Positions 8,237 to 17,675 of a stretch of 64,000 nt of DNA are shown here, piece by piece (positions within the stretch are counted from its first letter, which is position 1; each line of letters opens with the position of its first letter). The notes beneath the pieces are model-generated. The model was not told the origin of the DNA and searched no databases. It saw only the letters and a list, made by a program, of their open reading frames with translations. Origin of the DNA: Cohnella cholangitidis (GTDB lineage Bacteria > Bacillota > Bacilli > Paenibacillales > Paenibacillaceae); contig NZ_CP041969.1 in NCBI RefSeq assembly GCF_014107495.1, forward strand, positions 3,018,501 to 3,082,500, given 5' to 3'. Both the position numbers and the translations under genes were made by a program.

Positions 8237-11200
8237 ATGAAGCCGCTAATCCAATCGTTGGTGACCGATCCCGATTTAATTAGCGTCATACAAGGGCTTA
8301 AAGGCGGAATGCGGGAGCAGCTTGTCGCTGGCTTGTCCGGTTCCGCGCGCCAAGCGGCTATCGCGGGGTTGTATCGGGAATTGCAACGGCCTATTCTCGT
8401 CATTACCCATAATATGTTCTCGGCACAGAAAATGGCGGACGATCTGCAGGAATGTCTCTCGGCCGAAGAGGTGCTGCTGTATCCCGCTAACGAGCTTATT
8501 GCGGCAGAGACGGCGATTTCAAGCCCGGAAACGTCGGCACGACGACTAGAAGCGATACTCAAGCTTGCGGAAGGCTTCCGCGGCATTATTGTCGTGCCGT
8601 TCGCAGGGGTTCGGAGATTCCAGCCGGACCTGAAGACGATGGCGGAAGCCCATTTGGATCTCAAGGTCGGTCATACGCTGCCGATGGAACAATTCCTTCG
8701 CGGAATGATCGAACTCGGGTATGAGCGCGTCGATCGGGTCGAGCAGAAGGGGCATTTGAGCGTGCGCGGGGGGATCGTCGATTTCTTCCCTTTAGCGTCC
8801 GCGGCCGCTTATCGCGTGGAGTGGTTCGACGACGAGATCGATTCCATCCGTACGTTCGATCCCGCCGACCAACGGTCGATCGACAAGCTGGAGACGTATA
8901 CGGTGCAGCCAAGCCGCGAATGGATCGCGGGAGAAAGAAGATTCCAGAATGCGGCCCAGCATGCCCATGATTTGCTGGAAAAGCAGTTGGAGAAAATGTC
9001 CGACCGGCAAGCGAAAGAGCGGTTAAGCTCCGAAATTTCCCGGGAAATTGAGCTATTGCGACAAAATGTTTATTTTTCCGAAATTTACAAATATATTTCT
9101 TTGCTGTATCCGGAGAGACAGACGCTGCTAGATTACGTTCCTAAGGATGCCATTCTGCTCATGGATGAGCCGAACAGGCTGGGAGAAACCGCGCGTCAGC
9201 TGGAACGCGACGAGTCGGAGTGGACGACCCATCTGTTGCAGCAAGGGAAGTCGCTGCCGGGCTTCGTGCTGGCCGTCTCCGCGGAGCAGGCGCTTTATCC
9301 GAAAGGCTTCCAGACGGTGTACATGAGCTTGTTCGTAAGGCAAATTCCGCATACGCAGCCGCAGAACATTATTAACTTCGTCTGTCGCTCGATGCAAAAT
9401 TTTCACGGACAGATGAACGTGCTCAAGGCGGAGATGGAGCGTTGGCGCAAGAGCGGGATCCGCATCCTCATGCTCGCGGGCAACGCGGAGCGCGCGGATA
9501 GAATGAGACGGGTGCTCGAGGACTATCAGATCGAACCGCCGGAAATTCTGCAAGGGAACCTGCAGAGCGGTTTTGAGCTGCCTTCTATTAAGCTTGTCGT
9601 CATCACGGAAGGCGAGATGTTCACCCAGAAGCAACGGAAGGCCAGACGCGTCGACCGCCATCTGGACAACGCGGAGAGGATCAAGAGCTACACCGAGCTT
9701 AAGGTTGGGGACTACGTCGTTCACCAGAATCATGGCGTCGGCAAATATCTCGGCATCGGAACGTTGGAAGTCGGCGGTATTCACAAGGATTACCTTCATA
9801 TCGTATATGCGGGCGGAGACCGCCTATCCGTCCCTGTCGAACAATTCGACCTGATTCAGAAATATATCGGCAACGAGGACAAGGAGCCTAAGGTTAGCAA
9901 GCTGGGCGGCGCCGATTGGAATCGGGTAAAATCGAAGGTCCGCAGCTCGGTTCAGGACATCGCGGACGATCTGATCAAGCTTTACGCGGAACGGCAAGCG
10001 ACGACGGGCTTCGGCTTCGGGGACGATACGCCGTATCAGCAAGAATTCGAAGAGATGTTCCCTTATGATGAAACGGCAGACCAGCTTCGCGCCATTCAGG
10101 AGATCAAGCAGGATATGCAAACTCCTCGCCCGATGGATCGGCTGCTCTGCGGAGACGTCGGTTACGGAAAGACGGAAGTCGCGATCCGAGCTGCGTTCAA
10201 AGCGGCCATCGAGGGCAAACAAGTCGCGGTGTTGGTACCGACTACGATTCTAGCGCAGCAGCACTATGAGACGTTCCGGGAGAGGTTCTCCGGGTATCCA
10301 TTCAATATCAAAGTGTTAAGCAGATTCCGGTCCCGCAAGGAGCAGACGGATACGATCAAGGGCTTGAAGGCCGGTACGGTAGACGTCGTAATCGGTACGC
10401 ATCGCTTGCTCTCGCAGGATATCGTGTTCAAAGAGCTTGGATTGCTTATCGTGGACGAAGAGCAGCGTTTCGGGGTTACCCATAAGGAAAAGCTGAAGAA
10501 GATCAAGACGAACGTGGACGTGTTGACCCTTACGGCAACGCCTATTCCGCGTACCCTTCATATGTCCATGTTAGGGGTAAGAGATCTGTCCGTTATAGAG
10601 ACGCCGCCCGAGAACAGGTTCCCGGTTCAAACTTACGTCGTGGAATATAGCCCGACGCTTGTTCGGGAGGCCGTGGAGCGGGAGCTCGCGAGGGATGGAC
10701 AGGTCTATTATTTGTATAACCGGGTACAAGGGATTTATCAGATTGCCGAACAGATCAGCGGACTCGTTCCGGATGCCCGCGTCGCTGTGGCGCATGGCCA
10801 AATGTCCGAGCAAGAACTGGAGAGGACGATCTTGGACTTCCTCGACGGGGAATACGATGTTCTGGTCAGTACGAGCATCATTGAGACCGGGGTGGATATC
10901 CCTAACGTGAATACACTGCTCGTGCATGACGCCGATCGAATGGGGCTATCCCAGTTGTATCAGCTTCGCGGACGCGTCGGACGGTCTAACCGGATCGCTT
11001 ATGCGTACTTCACTTACCAGAGAGACAAGGTGCTAACGGAAGTCGCGGAGAAACGTCTGCAATCGATCAAGGAATTCACGGAGCTCGGTTCGGGCTTCAA
11101 GATCGCCATGCGCGACTTGTCCATTCGCGGAGCGGGTAATTTGCTCGGCGCCGAGCAGCACGGCTTTATCGCTTCGGTCGGCTTCGACCTGTATTCCCAG

Positions 11201-11758
11201 ATGCTCGCGGAAGAGATCCAAAGCCGCAAGCTGGAGATGGGGGGAGTCGTTCTGCCTCCGCAACCGGTTAATACCCAGCTCGATCTGGGCGTGGATGCTT
11301 ACTTGCCGCCGGAATACATTTACGACAGCATCCAAAAAATCGAGATCTACAAGAAGGTCGCGACGGCAACCTCGCTCGAGGACGTCGAAGATCTGTTCGA
11401 AGAGCTGATCGACCGGTTCGGAGAACCGCCTAAAGCGGTGCTTAATCTCATGACGGTTGCCAGATTAAAGGTGTACGGACGGAAATACGGAATCGAATCC
11501 ATAGTCCGCCGCGGAGACGAGCTAACGTTGAAGCTGGAGGAACGCCGCCGCGCGGATGTAGACGTGAACAAGCTCAAGTCGCTGGAGGCGAAATTCCAAG
11601 GCCGCATGGTTACGGCGTTCACGGATCAACAGCTGCTTATCCGCTTTAAGGTAAGGGGAATGGATGAGAACGCTTTATTGGCGCTCGTGGAGGACTTTCT
11701 GGTACAATACAAAGAAGCGACAAAATCAAAGGGGGAACTACAAGATGTTGCACCATAA
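8237..11758 (+). CDS. mfd: Transcription-repair coupling factor
   Basis: Mfd removes RNA polymerase stalled at DNA lesions and recruits UvrA. The 1173-residue protein has the UvrB-like N-terminal module, the RNA polymerase-interacting region near 490-560 (GDYVVHQNHGVGKYLGI), and a RecG-like translocase with Walker A GDVGYGKTE, DEEQ box (VDEEQRFG), TATPIPRTLHMS and QLRGRVGRS, then the TRCF C-terminal domain. The ATG at 8237 follows GGAGAGGGG; an in-frame TTG at 8189 would add 16 unconserved residues. Its 3' end overlaps the next gene by 14 bp, so they are probably coupled. Confidence 0.97.
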   Translation: MKPLIQSLVTDPDLISVIQGLKGGMREQLVAGLSGSARQAAIAGLYRELQRPILVITHNMFSAQKMADDLQECLSAEEVLLYPANELIAAETAISSPETSARRLEAILKLAEGFRGIIVVPFAGVRRFQPDLKTMAEAHLDLKVGHTLPMEQFLRGMIELGYERVDRVEQKGHLSVRGGIVDFFPLASAAAYRVEWFDDEIDSIRTFDPADQRSIDKLETYTVQPSREWIAGERRFQNAAQHAHDLLEKQLEKMSDRQAKERLSSEISREIELLRQNVYFSEIYKYISLLYPERQTLLDYVPKDAILLMDEPNRLGETARQLERDESEWTTHLLQQGKSLPGFVLAVSAEQALYPKGFQTVYMSLFVRQIPHTQPQNIINFVCRSMQNFHGQMNVLKAEMERWRKSGIRILMLAGNAERADRMRRVLEDYQIEPPEILQGNLQSGFELPSIKLVVITEGEMFTQKQRKARRVDRHLDNAERIKSYTELKVGDYVVHQNHGVGKYLGIGTLEVGGIHKDYLHIVYAGGDRLSVPVEQFDLIQKYIGNEDKEPKVSKLGGADWNRVKSKVRSSVQDIADDLIKLYAERQATTGFGFGDDTPYQQEFEEMFPYDETADQLRAIQEIKQDMQTPRPMDRLLCGDVGYGKTEVAIRAAFKAAIEGKQVAVLVPTTILAQQHYETFRERFSGYPFNIKVLSRFRSRKEQTDTIKGLKAGTVDVVIGTHRLLSQDIVFKELGLLIVDEEQRFGVTHKEKLKKIKTNVDVLTLTATPIPRTLHMSMLGVRDLSVIETPPENRFPVQTYVVEYSPTLVREAVERELARDGQVYYLYNRVQGIYQIAEQISGLVPDARVAVAHGQMSEQELERTILDFLDGEYDVLVSTSIIETGVDIPNVNTLLVHDADRMGLSQLYQLRGRVGRSNRIAYAYFTYQRDKVLTEVAEKRLQSIKEFTELGSGFKIAMRDLSIRGAGNLLGAEQHGFIASVGFDLYSQMLAEEIQSRKLEMGGVVLPPQPVNTQLDLGVDAYLPPEYIYDSIQKIEIYKKVATATSLEDVEDLFEELIDRFGEPPKAVLNLMTVARLKVYGRKYGIESIVRRGDELTLKLEERRRADVDVNKLKSLEAKFQGRMVTAFTDQQLLIRFKVRGMDENALLALVEDFLVQYKEATKSKGELQDVAP

Positions 11759-12827
11759 AAGCATGCCGTACCGCCGGCTCGCTATGTTGACGCTGGCATT
11801 GGTCATGCTGGTCGCATTAATTTCCGCATGCGGCAAGAAAGACGGAGGTACCGTTCTCGCCACGTATAAAGGCGGAGAAGTTACAGACAAAGAGTTCGAC
11901 AAATATATCGCGTTCCAAACGATTATGGGTAATCAAATGGCGATGTACGTGTCGATTCCTCAATTCAAAGAGCAGATCGTTAAGCAGTACATCATCAGCA
12001 AAGAACTTATCAAAGGCGTTTCCGAAGAGGATAAGAAAAAAGCGAAAACCGCTGCCGATACCTTTAAGAAGCAGCTTGAAACGGCACGAAACACGCAGGC
12101 GGATTTGAAGCAACATATGGAAGATAGCGACTTATCCGTGAAAGAGGCGGTTGCCCTTTTCCAAGAAGCGAGCGAGTTCCAGTCCTATTACGCCGCTAAA
12201 GGAGAAGAGTTCAAACCTAAGGTAACCGAAGACGAGATCAAAGCGGAATACGCGAAAGATCCTTCTGATTTCAACGAAGTTACCGTGCGCCACATCCTGA
12301 TCAAGGTTAACGATCCGCAAACCGGGCCGGTACGGACGGACGAGGAAGCTTTGAAAATCGCCAAAGAAGTTAAAGCCAAGCTGGACGCGGGCGGCGATTG
12401 GAAAGAGCTTGCGAAGCAATACTCCGAAGATGATGGATCGAAAGAAAACGGCGGTCTATATGAGAAGCAGAAAGCCGGCGGATGGGTGGCCGGGTTTAAG
12501 GAAGCCGCCAATACGCAAGAAATCGGCAAAATCGGCGAACCGGTCCAATCGGAATTCGGTTACCACGTCATGAAAGTCGAGAGCCGCGTAGCGACTCCGT
12601 ACGAAAAGCTGTCCGATACGGATAAGGACGGAATCAGAATCGCCATCGCATCCGTCAAAGTGAATGAGTTTTTGACAGCGGAGCAGGACAAGCTGGAGAT
12701 CAAGGTAACGTTGCCGGAAGAACCGTCGCCTAGCGCATCGGGTACTCCTAGCGCTTCCCCTTCGGCATCGCCATCCGCTTCCCCAAGCGCGTCGCCGTCC
12801 GCATCTCCGTCGGCTGCCGCTAAGTAA
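11745..12827 (+). CDS. PrsA-like peptidyl-prolyl cis-trans isomerase lipoprotein
   Basis: This secreted foldase probably helps exported proteins fold at the outer face of the membrane. A lipoprotein signal ends in LISAC with Cys29 as the lipidation site. A SurA/PrsA N-terminal region is followed by a parvulin (PPIC) domain at about 185-285 (VRHILIKV, YSEDDGSKENGGLY, GEPVQSEFGYHVMKV). The last 35 or so residues are a Pro/Ser/Ala tail of repeated SASP units. The 360-residue length is slightly above typical PrsA. The start ATG at 11745 follows AAAGGGGGAAC and lies inside the end of mfd; longer starts read mfd codons. A terminator follows. Confidence 0.88.
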   Translation: MLHHKSMPYRRLAMLTLALVMLVALISACGKKDGGTVLATYKGGEVTDKEFDKYIAFQTIMGNQMAMYVSIPQFKEQIVKQYIISKELIKGVSEEDKKKAKTAADTFKKQLETARNTQADLKQHMEDSDLSVKEAVALFQEASEFQSYYAAKGEEFKPKVTEDEIKAEYAKDPSDFNEVTVRHILIKVNDPQTGPVRTDEEALKIAKEVKAKLDAGGDWKELAKQYSEDDGSKENGGLYEKQKAGGWVAGFKEAANTQEIGKIGEPVQSEFGYHVMKVESRVATPYEKLSDTDKDGIRIAIASVKVNEFLTAEQDKLEIKVTLPEEPSPSASGTPSASPSASPSASPSASPSASPSAAAK

Positions 12828-12845
12828 TCGCAATAACGATAACCG

Positions 12846-12902
12846 AAGACGTGACTTGGAATTCCGAACGAGCAATCGAGGGGTTCCGGGCACGTCTTTT
12901 TT
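12846..12902 (+). terminator. Terminator of the PrsA-like gene
   Basis: AAGACGTG pairs with CACGTCTT around a structured loop (GGAATTCC / GGGGTTCC), followed by a run of T. It closes the mfd operon. Confidence 0.8.
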
Positions 12903-12944
12903 ATGCTATACTCCTGCGCGAGAAGATATGATGGAGGGTAAACC

Positions 12945-13415
12945 GTGAAACGATGGCCTGCTGATCTCGCCCGATTGTTGGATAGACAGGTGCCTATCTT
13001 TATCCATGTGGCAGCCGCGCACGATGAAATGCCGCCTATGAGCTGTCGCGGGTATTTCGCGCGAACGGATGAACGGAGCGGCCAGGTGTGGATCGGAATA
13101 TTGAAGAGCCAGTGGGCAAGGCTGCAACCCTATATACAGCGCAAGAGCAAGCTTGCGGCGTTGCTTACTTGCGGATTAGATAATGAGTCTTACCAGGTTA
13201 AGGGCACGTTCGTGGAACGCCGATCTTGCTCGGATGAGGACAACGCAACTCTCGAGGATCAGATAAAAATCACGTTCCGCCACTATCCCAACCTTGTCCC
13301 GTTAGTCTCGGTTCATCCGTCCGATTGCCTGTGCATCGGTATTGAAGTTCAGTCGATCTATCAGCAAACCCCCGGCAAGGATGCAGGGGCTTTGATATAC
13401 GAAAGGGGAGTGTAA
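12945..13415 (+). CDS. FMN-binding split-barrel (pyridoxamine 5'-phosphate oxidase-like) protein
   Basis: The 156-residue product resembles the PNPOx-like split-barrel superfamily: an N-terminal strand with FIHVAAAHDEMPPMSCRGY, a middle VWIGILKSQW strand, and a C-terminal QTPGKDAG reminiscent of the QTPGPGAG signature of one branch. The substrate or flavin cannot be told from the sequence. It starts at GTG 12945 after GGAGGG. Two bases after its stop begins a larger regulator that also has a split-barrel domain, so the pair is probably an operon with a shared ligand or redox theme. Fold call is moderate; specific activity is unknown. Confidence 0.6.
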   Translation: MKRWPADLARLLDRQVPIFIHVAAAHDEMPPMSCRGYFARTDERSGQVWIGILKSQWARLQPYIQRKSKLAALLTCGLDNESYQVKGTFVERRSCSDEDNATLEDQIKITFRHYPNLVPLVSVHPSDCLCIGIEVQSIYQQTPGKDAGALIYERGV

Positions 13416-13417
13416 CG

Positions 13418-14580
13418 ATGCTGCCTTCCCAGATGAAGTCCGCATTCGATGGGGCCATGCCGTCGATTATCGTTACGAGCTCGGAAGACGGAACTCCTAA
13501 CATTACGAATTTGTCGAGAATATGGCTAGTCGATGACGAGCACGTCGCGATCGCGAACCAGATGCTTAACAAGACGGCAAACAATCTCATGGCGAATTCC
13601 CATGCCTTGATCAAGACGGCAACTCCGAGCGATCTGATGCATTGGGAGCTTGACGTCGTTTGCGTTCGGGAGGAACTGGAAGGCGCTTTATTCGAGACGG
13701 TTCGCCGGCATATCGAGACGATCTCCTGGATGGCCGGAATTCCCGATTCGGTCCCGCTGCGGTCGATTCTCGTCTTTCGGGTACTGAACGTCCGCAAATG
13801 CGTTGAAGAATCGCAGCATCTCGTTCCGGTTCCGGAAACGTACGGGGACCTGTTAAAAGTACTTTCGGCGGCGTTGGGGTTGAGCCGATCTTCCTATTGG
13901 ACGCTGGAGAAGGATGCAGGGCCCACTCTCCTCGCTCGCGAGGCGTTCCGGGGGCGGGCACGGACGAATCCGCGCTTGAGGCTATGGGACGGTTTGCGGC
14001 ATTAGCCGCTACGGGGGATAAACCGATACGCCTAAATAACATCAGCTCTCAGATCAGATATGCGAGCTCCAGCCGATCGGAACGGGGCGGACCAAGCAAG
14101 CCGTCGCTTCCCAATCATCTGTTGGCGTTTCCGATTATCGCTTTCGGCGAGAGGGTGGGGGTCGTTTGCTGCGAGGAGGCGGAATCCGGCGGGGAAGCTT
14201 TCGGCCGTCTGGACGATCGTTATCTCGCTAAGCTCTCCATTAGGCTGGGAGAAGCTCTTGCCGCTATGCCCGGAGCCGATCCGCGACAGCGAGAAGATAG
14301 GCTAAGGCAGGTCGTCGAACGAACGGGATTGGAATGGGAGAAGAGCACGGAACCGTTTCATTCGCTGCTAAGCGCCAGGGAGCGTCAAGTCGCGATGCAG
14401 GTCGCAACCGGGCTTACGAACGGCGATATCGCCAAGCAGCTCTATATTAGCGTTCGAACGGTCACGACGCACCTGGAGCGGATTTTTCTGAAGCTGAACG
14501 TGACCTCTCGGGCGGCGCTTACTAGGTATGTCGTAGAAAAAGGCCTTCTAACCGACGATGCCGATCGCTTGCAGCCCTAA
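13418..14580 (+). pseudogene. Frameshifted split-barrel / GAF-like / LuxR-type regulator
   Basis: Two overlapping frames encode one coherent 387-residue protein if a single G is restored in the G5 run at 13950-13954. The parts are an N-terminal PNPOx-like domain (about 1-140, SIIVTSSEDGTPNITNLSRIW), a GAF-like middle (about 145-290, with FPIIAFGERVGVVCCEE) and a C-terminal LuxR HTH (about 315-380, LSARERQVAMQVATGLTNGDIAKQ). It probably couples a small-molecule or redox cue to transcription. As printed, the first frame stops at 14005. The break is more likely a base-calling loss than true decay, because both sides keep protein-like sequence. Targets are unknown; its partner at 12945 is the obvious candidate. 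Confidence 0.72.
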
Positions 14581-14666
14581 ATACGTAATGCTACCGATAC
14601 CGGAGAGCGGACTTCGCCGTTTATCATGAGAAGCGTCAACCAAATCTCATGAAAGCGGTGTTTAGT

Positions 14667-15122
14667 ATGGAATGGTTAGTGTTGCTTCATGTCGTTTCGG
14701 CAGTTCTAGGGTTAGGTCCGGCGTATGCCTTTCCGTTGCTGCTTAACAATGCTCCTACTGTACACGAAATGCAGAGGAATCTTAGCGTCGTAACCCGAAT
14801 GGAAATTTTCCCGAAAATATTCGGTACGTTGGCTTTGCTCTCGGGGCTGGCGTTGTTTTGGCTAGGGTCGTACGGTCCATTCATGCAAATCTGGATCGCG
14901 GGTACTCTGCTGGTGTACGCGCTCATAGAAATCGTGGTCATCGGGTTGCTTAATCCGACCGCGACGAAGCTGCTTGCCGCGATCGGCAAGCTTGATTCCG
15001 GCGAAAAGGAAGCTCAGCCTGCTTCCGAGCTCCAAATGAGCTATTCTCGGGTACGAAATTACCATATTTGGAGCTGTGCGCTAGGGTTGATTATTTTCGC
15101 CTTCATGGTTATTAAACCTTAG
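14667..15122 (+). CDS. DUF2269-type membrane protein
   Basis: The 151-residue product has about four hydrophobic helices, beginning MEWLVLLHVVSAVLGLGPAYAF, which resembles the DUF2269 pattern of an early LLHxxSAxLxxG helix. These proteins are integral membrane proteins of unknown function. An in-frame ATG at 14649 would add six residues; neither start has a clear ribosome site. It stands between the LuxR-type regulator and an arylamine acetyltransferase with short gaps, and could be cotranscribed with the latter, 17 bp downstream. Confidence 0.65.
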   Translation: MEWLVLLHVVSAVLGLGPAYAFPLLLNNAPTVHEMQRNLSVVTRMEIFPKIFGTLALLSGLALFWLGSYGPFMQIWIAGTLLVYALIEIVVIGLLNPTATKLLAAIGKLDSGEKEAQPASELQMSYSRVRNYHIWSCALGLIIFAFMVIKP

Positions 15123-15139
15123 CGAGCGTAGGAGGCGCG

Positions 15140-15970
15140 ATGATGAGCATAGACTTCGCGACGAAGGAGAAATATTTGAAGCTGCTAGGTTTGAATCCCC
15201 TGCATGGGGCAGCCTCTTACGAATATTTGCGCGAATTGGTGAACGTCCACCTGCATCGCATTCCATTCGAGAACGTGAGCAAGCTTTACTATTACCGCCA
15301 CAGGAGCAAGTCCGGACTTGAATGGATGCCGGATATGGCAACCTACTTGGACAATTTGTCCGCAAGAGGGTGGGGAGGCAATTGTTATATCTTAAATACG
15401 CATTTCGGCCAACTGCTTAGATCCTTAGGGTTTCATGTCGAGCTAGTGCGGGCAATCGGAGGAAACACGCATTTGGCTTTAAAAGTTACGGTCGAAGGTC
15501 ACCCGTTCTATGTCGACGTTGGCTACGGCGCGCCGTTGTTCGAACCTCTTTCCCTGGCTGAACAGCTTCATTTCGTTCGATGCGGGGAAGAGGTTGAAAT
15601 CGTGCGGGAGGGCGATGGCCGTTATCGGATCGACAGGCGCGCGAATGGACAAAGCTTCGTCACGAAAGTCATCGAGTGGAATCCGGTAAGCTTGGATAGC
15701 TTCGACGATCGGATTACGGACTCCTTGAGAGACGAAGACGACAACCCGTTCATGCGCAGGATCGTAGCGACGTTGTTTAAGCGAGACGCCGCCTATTCCG
15801 CCATTAACAACAAACTGTTCATCAAGTCGAATAAAACGACGGAAGTCCATGAATATACGGATCGGATCGAGTGGCAAGAGATGATGAAGCGTACCTTCGG
15901 CTTTGCTTCGGGCGATTTGGATCAAGCGGTTGATTTTCTGGGCGCGCGCGGTATTCGATTGTTCCCGTGA
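15140..15970 (+). CDS. Arylamine N-acetyltransferase family protein
   Basis: NATs transfer acetyl from acetyl-CoA to arylamines or hydrazines through a Cys-His-Asp triad. All three are visible: Cys82 in GWGGNCYILN, His111 in GGNTHLALKV and Asp126 in VDVGYG. The early HRIPFENVS motif is also typical. The 276-residue length is normal. The residues after the catalytic Cys are YIL rather than the more usual YEL/FEL, a small deviation. TAGGAGG precedes tandem ATG codons at 15140 and 15143. The physiological substrate is not evident. Confidence 0.88.
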   Translation: MMSIDFATKEKYLKLLGLNPLHGAASYEYLRELVNVHLHRIPFENVSKLYYYRHRSKSGLEWMPDMATYLDNLSARGWGGNCYILNTHFGQLLRSLGFHVELVRAIGGNTHLALKVTVEGHPFYVDVGYGAPLFEPLSLAEQLHFVRCGEEVEIVREGDGRYRIDRRANGQSFVTKVIEWNPVSLDSFDDRITDSLRDEDDNPFMRRIVATLFKRDAAYSAINNKLFIKSNKTTEVHEYTDRIEWQEMMKRTFGFASGDLDQAVDFLGARGIRLFP

Positions 15971-16002
15971 CCATCCGCCGAAATCGGAAATACAAATAAA
16001 CC

Positions 16003-16031
16003 TTGACATTAGGTCATACATGAACTAAATT
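16003..16031 (+). promoter_or_regulatory. Sigma-A promoter of the MetNIQ-type operon
   Basis: TTGACA at 16003-16008, 17 bp, and TAAATT at 16026-16031. It lies about 125 bp upstream of the ATPase gene, leaving room for the leader hairpin described separately. Confidence 0.75.
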
Positions 16032-16068
16032 AAATAAAAACCAATATGTTTACTTGGAATTAAATCGG

Positions 16069-16088
16069 TTGACCAGTTAACTGGAAAC
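16069..16088. promoter_or_regulatory. Palindrome in the metN leader
   Basis: CCAGTTAACTGG at 16073-16084 is a perfect 12-bp palindrome, lying 3' of the promoter and directly before the leader terminator. It could be an operator or part of an RNA switch. No known family is recognised. Confidence 0.45.
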
Positions 16089-16133
16089 CAAGCCCCGCGA
16101 CTTTTAAGCCGAAGCGCGGATGCTTGGTTTTTT
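16085..16133 (+). terminator. Leader terminator (possible attenuator) upstream of metN
   Basis: AAACCAAGC at 16085-16093 pairs with GCTTGGTTT at 16122-16130, with an inner CCGCG/CGCGG stem and a run of T. It stands between the promoter and the first gene, so readthrough must be controlled or leaky. ACTTGG at 16052-16057 could compete for the CCAAG arm. Confidence 0.7.
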
Positions 16134-16154
16134 GTGTTGGGACGGAGTGAGATT

Positions 16155-16940
16155 ATGATCGTCATAAGGGATTTAAGCAAAACTTACAAAACGGCGAACG
16201 ATACGCTCACCGCATTGAATGGGCTCAACTTAACGATCGGACGGGGCGATATCTTCGGCATTATCGGGTTCAGCGGCGCGGGCAAGTCGACGTTGGTTCG
16301 ATGCATGAACCGGTTGGAAGAACCGGACGCGGGAAGCATCCTCATCGGAGATACGGTCATAACGGATCTGAACGACAAGGAGCTGCGATTGGCCCGAAGG
16401 AAAATCGGCATGATCTTCCAACAGTTTAACTTGTTCGAGGGCAAAACGGTGTTTCAGAACGTGGCGTTTCCGCTGAAAGTTGCGGGCCATAACAAAGCAA
16501 CCGTCAATAGACGCGTCAGAGAAGTATTGGAGATGGTTCAGCTAAGCGATAAAGAAAACGCCTATCCCTCGCAACTAAGCGGAGGACAAAAGCAACGCGT
16601 AGGAATCGCGAGAGCCCTCGTCAACGAGCCGGACGTTCTGCTATGCGACGAAGCCACCTCCGCCCTTGATCCGCAAACGACTTACTCGATCTTGGAACTG
16701 CTTCAAGAGATCAACAAGAAGCTCGGTTTGACGGTGGTATTGATTACCCACGAGCTCGATGTGCTGCAGCATATTTGCAACCAAGTAGCCGTGATAGAGA
16801 AAGGTACGATCGTTGAAACCGGAACGGTCGACAAGTTCTTCCTCGCGCCCGAGAGCGATACGGCACGGAGGTTCGTCAACATCGTGGAGCATTATCGGCA
16901 GAAGCGCTACGTGTTGGAAGGGGCGGGGTCGGGCATATGA
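16155..16940 (+). CDS. metN: MetN-type ABC transporter ATPase lacking the C-terminal sensor domain
   Basis: The ATPase of a methionine-uptake (MUT) family importer energises substrate entry with MetI and MetQ. It has Walker [10 protein letters not shown], signature LSGGQKQR, and Walker [12 protein letters not shown]. At 261 residues it is about 80 shorter than typical MetN, ending soon after the nucleotide-binding domain with no room for the NIL/ACT domain that mediates inhibition by methionine. The ATG at 16155 follows GGAGTGAG; the TTG at 16134 lies in the terminator tail. Its stop overlaps the permease start (ATGA). Substrate may be methionine or a related compound. Confidence 0.85.
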   Translation: MIVIRDLSKTYKTANDTLTALNGLNLTIGRGDIFGIIGFSGAGKSTLVRCMNRLEEPDAGSILIGDTVITDLNDKELRLARRKIGMIFQQFNLFEGKTVFQNVAFPLKVAGHNKATVNRRVREVLEMVQLSDKENAYPSQLSGGQKQRVGIARALVNEPDVLLCDEATSALDPQTTYSILELLQEINKKLGLTVVLITHELDVLQHICNQVAVIEKGTIVETGTVDKFFLAPESDTARRFVNIVEHYRQKRYVLEGAGSGI

Positions 16941-17605
16941 GGGATGATCTGTTAGAACTGCTATGGGAAGGATTGCGACAGACGCTCTACATGCTCGTAT
17001 GGGCATCGTTTTTCGCCATTATTCTGGGTTTGATTCTTGGGATCACGCTAGTCGTGACGGAGAAAGGCAACGTGCTCGAAGCGCGGCTTATCCATAAAGT
17101 CGTTAGCTTCGTCATTAACGGCGTTCGCTCCCTTCCGTTTATCATCTTGATCGTACTGCTCCTGCCTGTAGCCAGGTGGGTCGTCGGAACTTCGCTCGGC
17201 CCTACGGCCGCGATAGTATCGTTGTCCATCGGAGCGGCTCCTTTCCTAGGTCGCATCGTCGAGAGCGCTTTGAAGGAAGTGGCTATCGGCAAGATCGAGG
17301 CCGCCAAGTCGTTCGGGGCTTCTCCCTTCGACATTATTTTCCGAGTGCTGATTCCGGAAGCTCTTCCCGCTCTTGTTCGGAGCTTGACGATAGCGGTGAT
17401 CGCCATTACCGAGTTGACCGCGGTTGCGGGCGCAATCGGTGCCGGCGGACTCGGCAGTCTGGCTATTCGGTTCGGCTACCAGAGATTCCGCGAGGATATT
17501 CTGTTCGCCACGGTTATCGTCATCATTTTGCTCGTCCAGGCGATCCAGTGGACGGGAGATTACATAGCCAGATCGATCAATAAAAGACGGTATAAGCTGG
17601 AATAG
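16937..17605 (+). CDS. metI: MetI-type ABC transporter permease
   Basis: The 222-residue permease has five to six hydrophobic segments and the typical EAA-loop region [25 protein letters not shown] coupling motif (about 130-152), followed by [16 protein letters not shown], which is characteristic of MetI. It forms the membrane channel that MetN drives and MetQ feeds. It overlaps metN by four bases, showing translational coupling, and precedes metQ by 70 bp. Length is normal for MetI (about 217-222). Family confident; substrate inferred from family. Confidence 0.9.
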   Translation: MRDDLLELLWEGLRQTLYMLVWASFFAIILGLILGITLVVTEKGNVLEARLIHKVVSFVINGVRSLPFIILIVLLLPVARWVVGTSLGPTAAIVSLSIGAAPFLGRIVESALKEVAIGKIEAAKSFGASPFDIIFRVLIPEALPALVRSLTIAVIAITELTAVAGAIGAGGLGSLAIRFGYQRFREDILFATVIVIILLVQAIQWTGDYIARSINKRRYKLE

Positions 17606-17675
17606 ACCGTAGGAGCGTCATAAAGGTTTCACTGTTCTACCAAATAGATAGCAAAAAAAGCGGGAGTGAGAGAGA

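Noticed and set aside
16020..16154. SAM riboswitch or T-box upstream of metN
   Set aside because: No S-box core and no T-box sequence (GGTGGNACC type) is visible, and the leader is too short for either.
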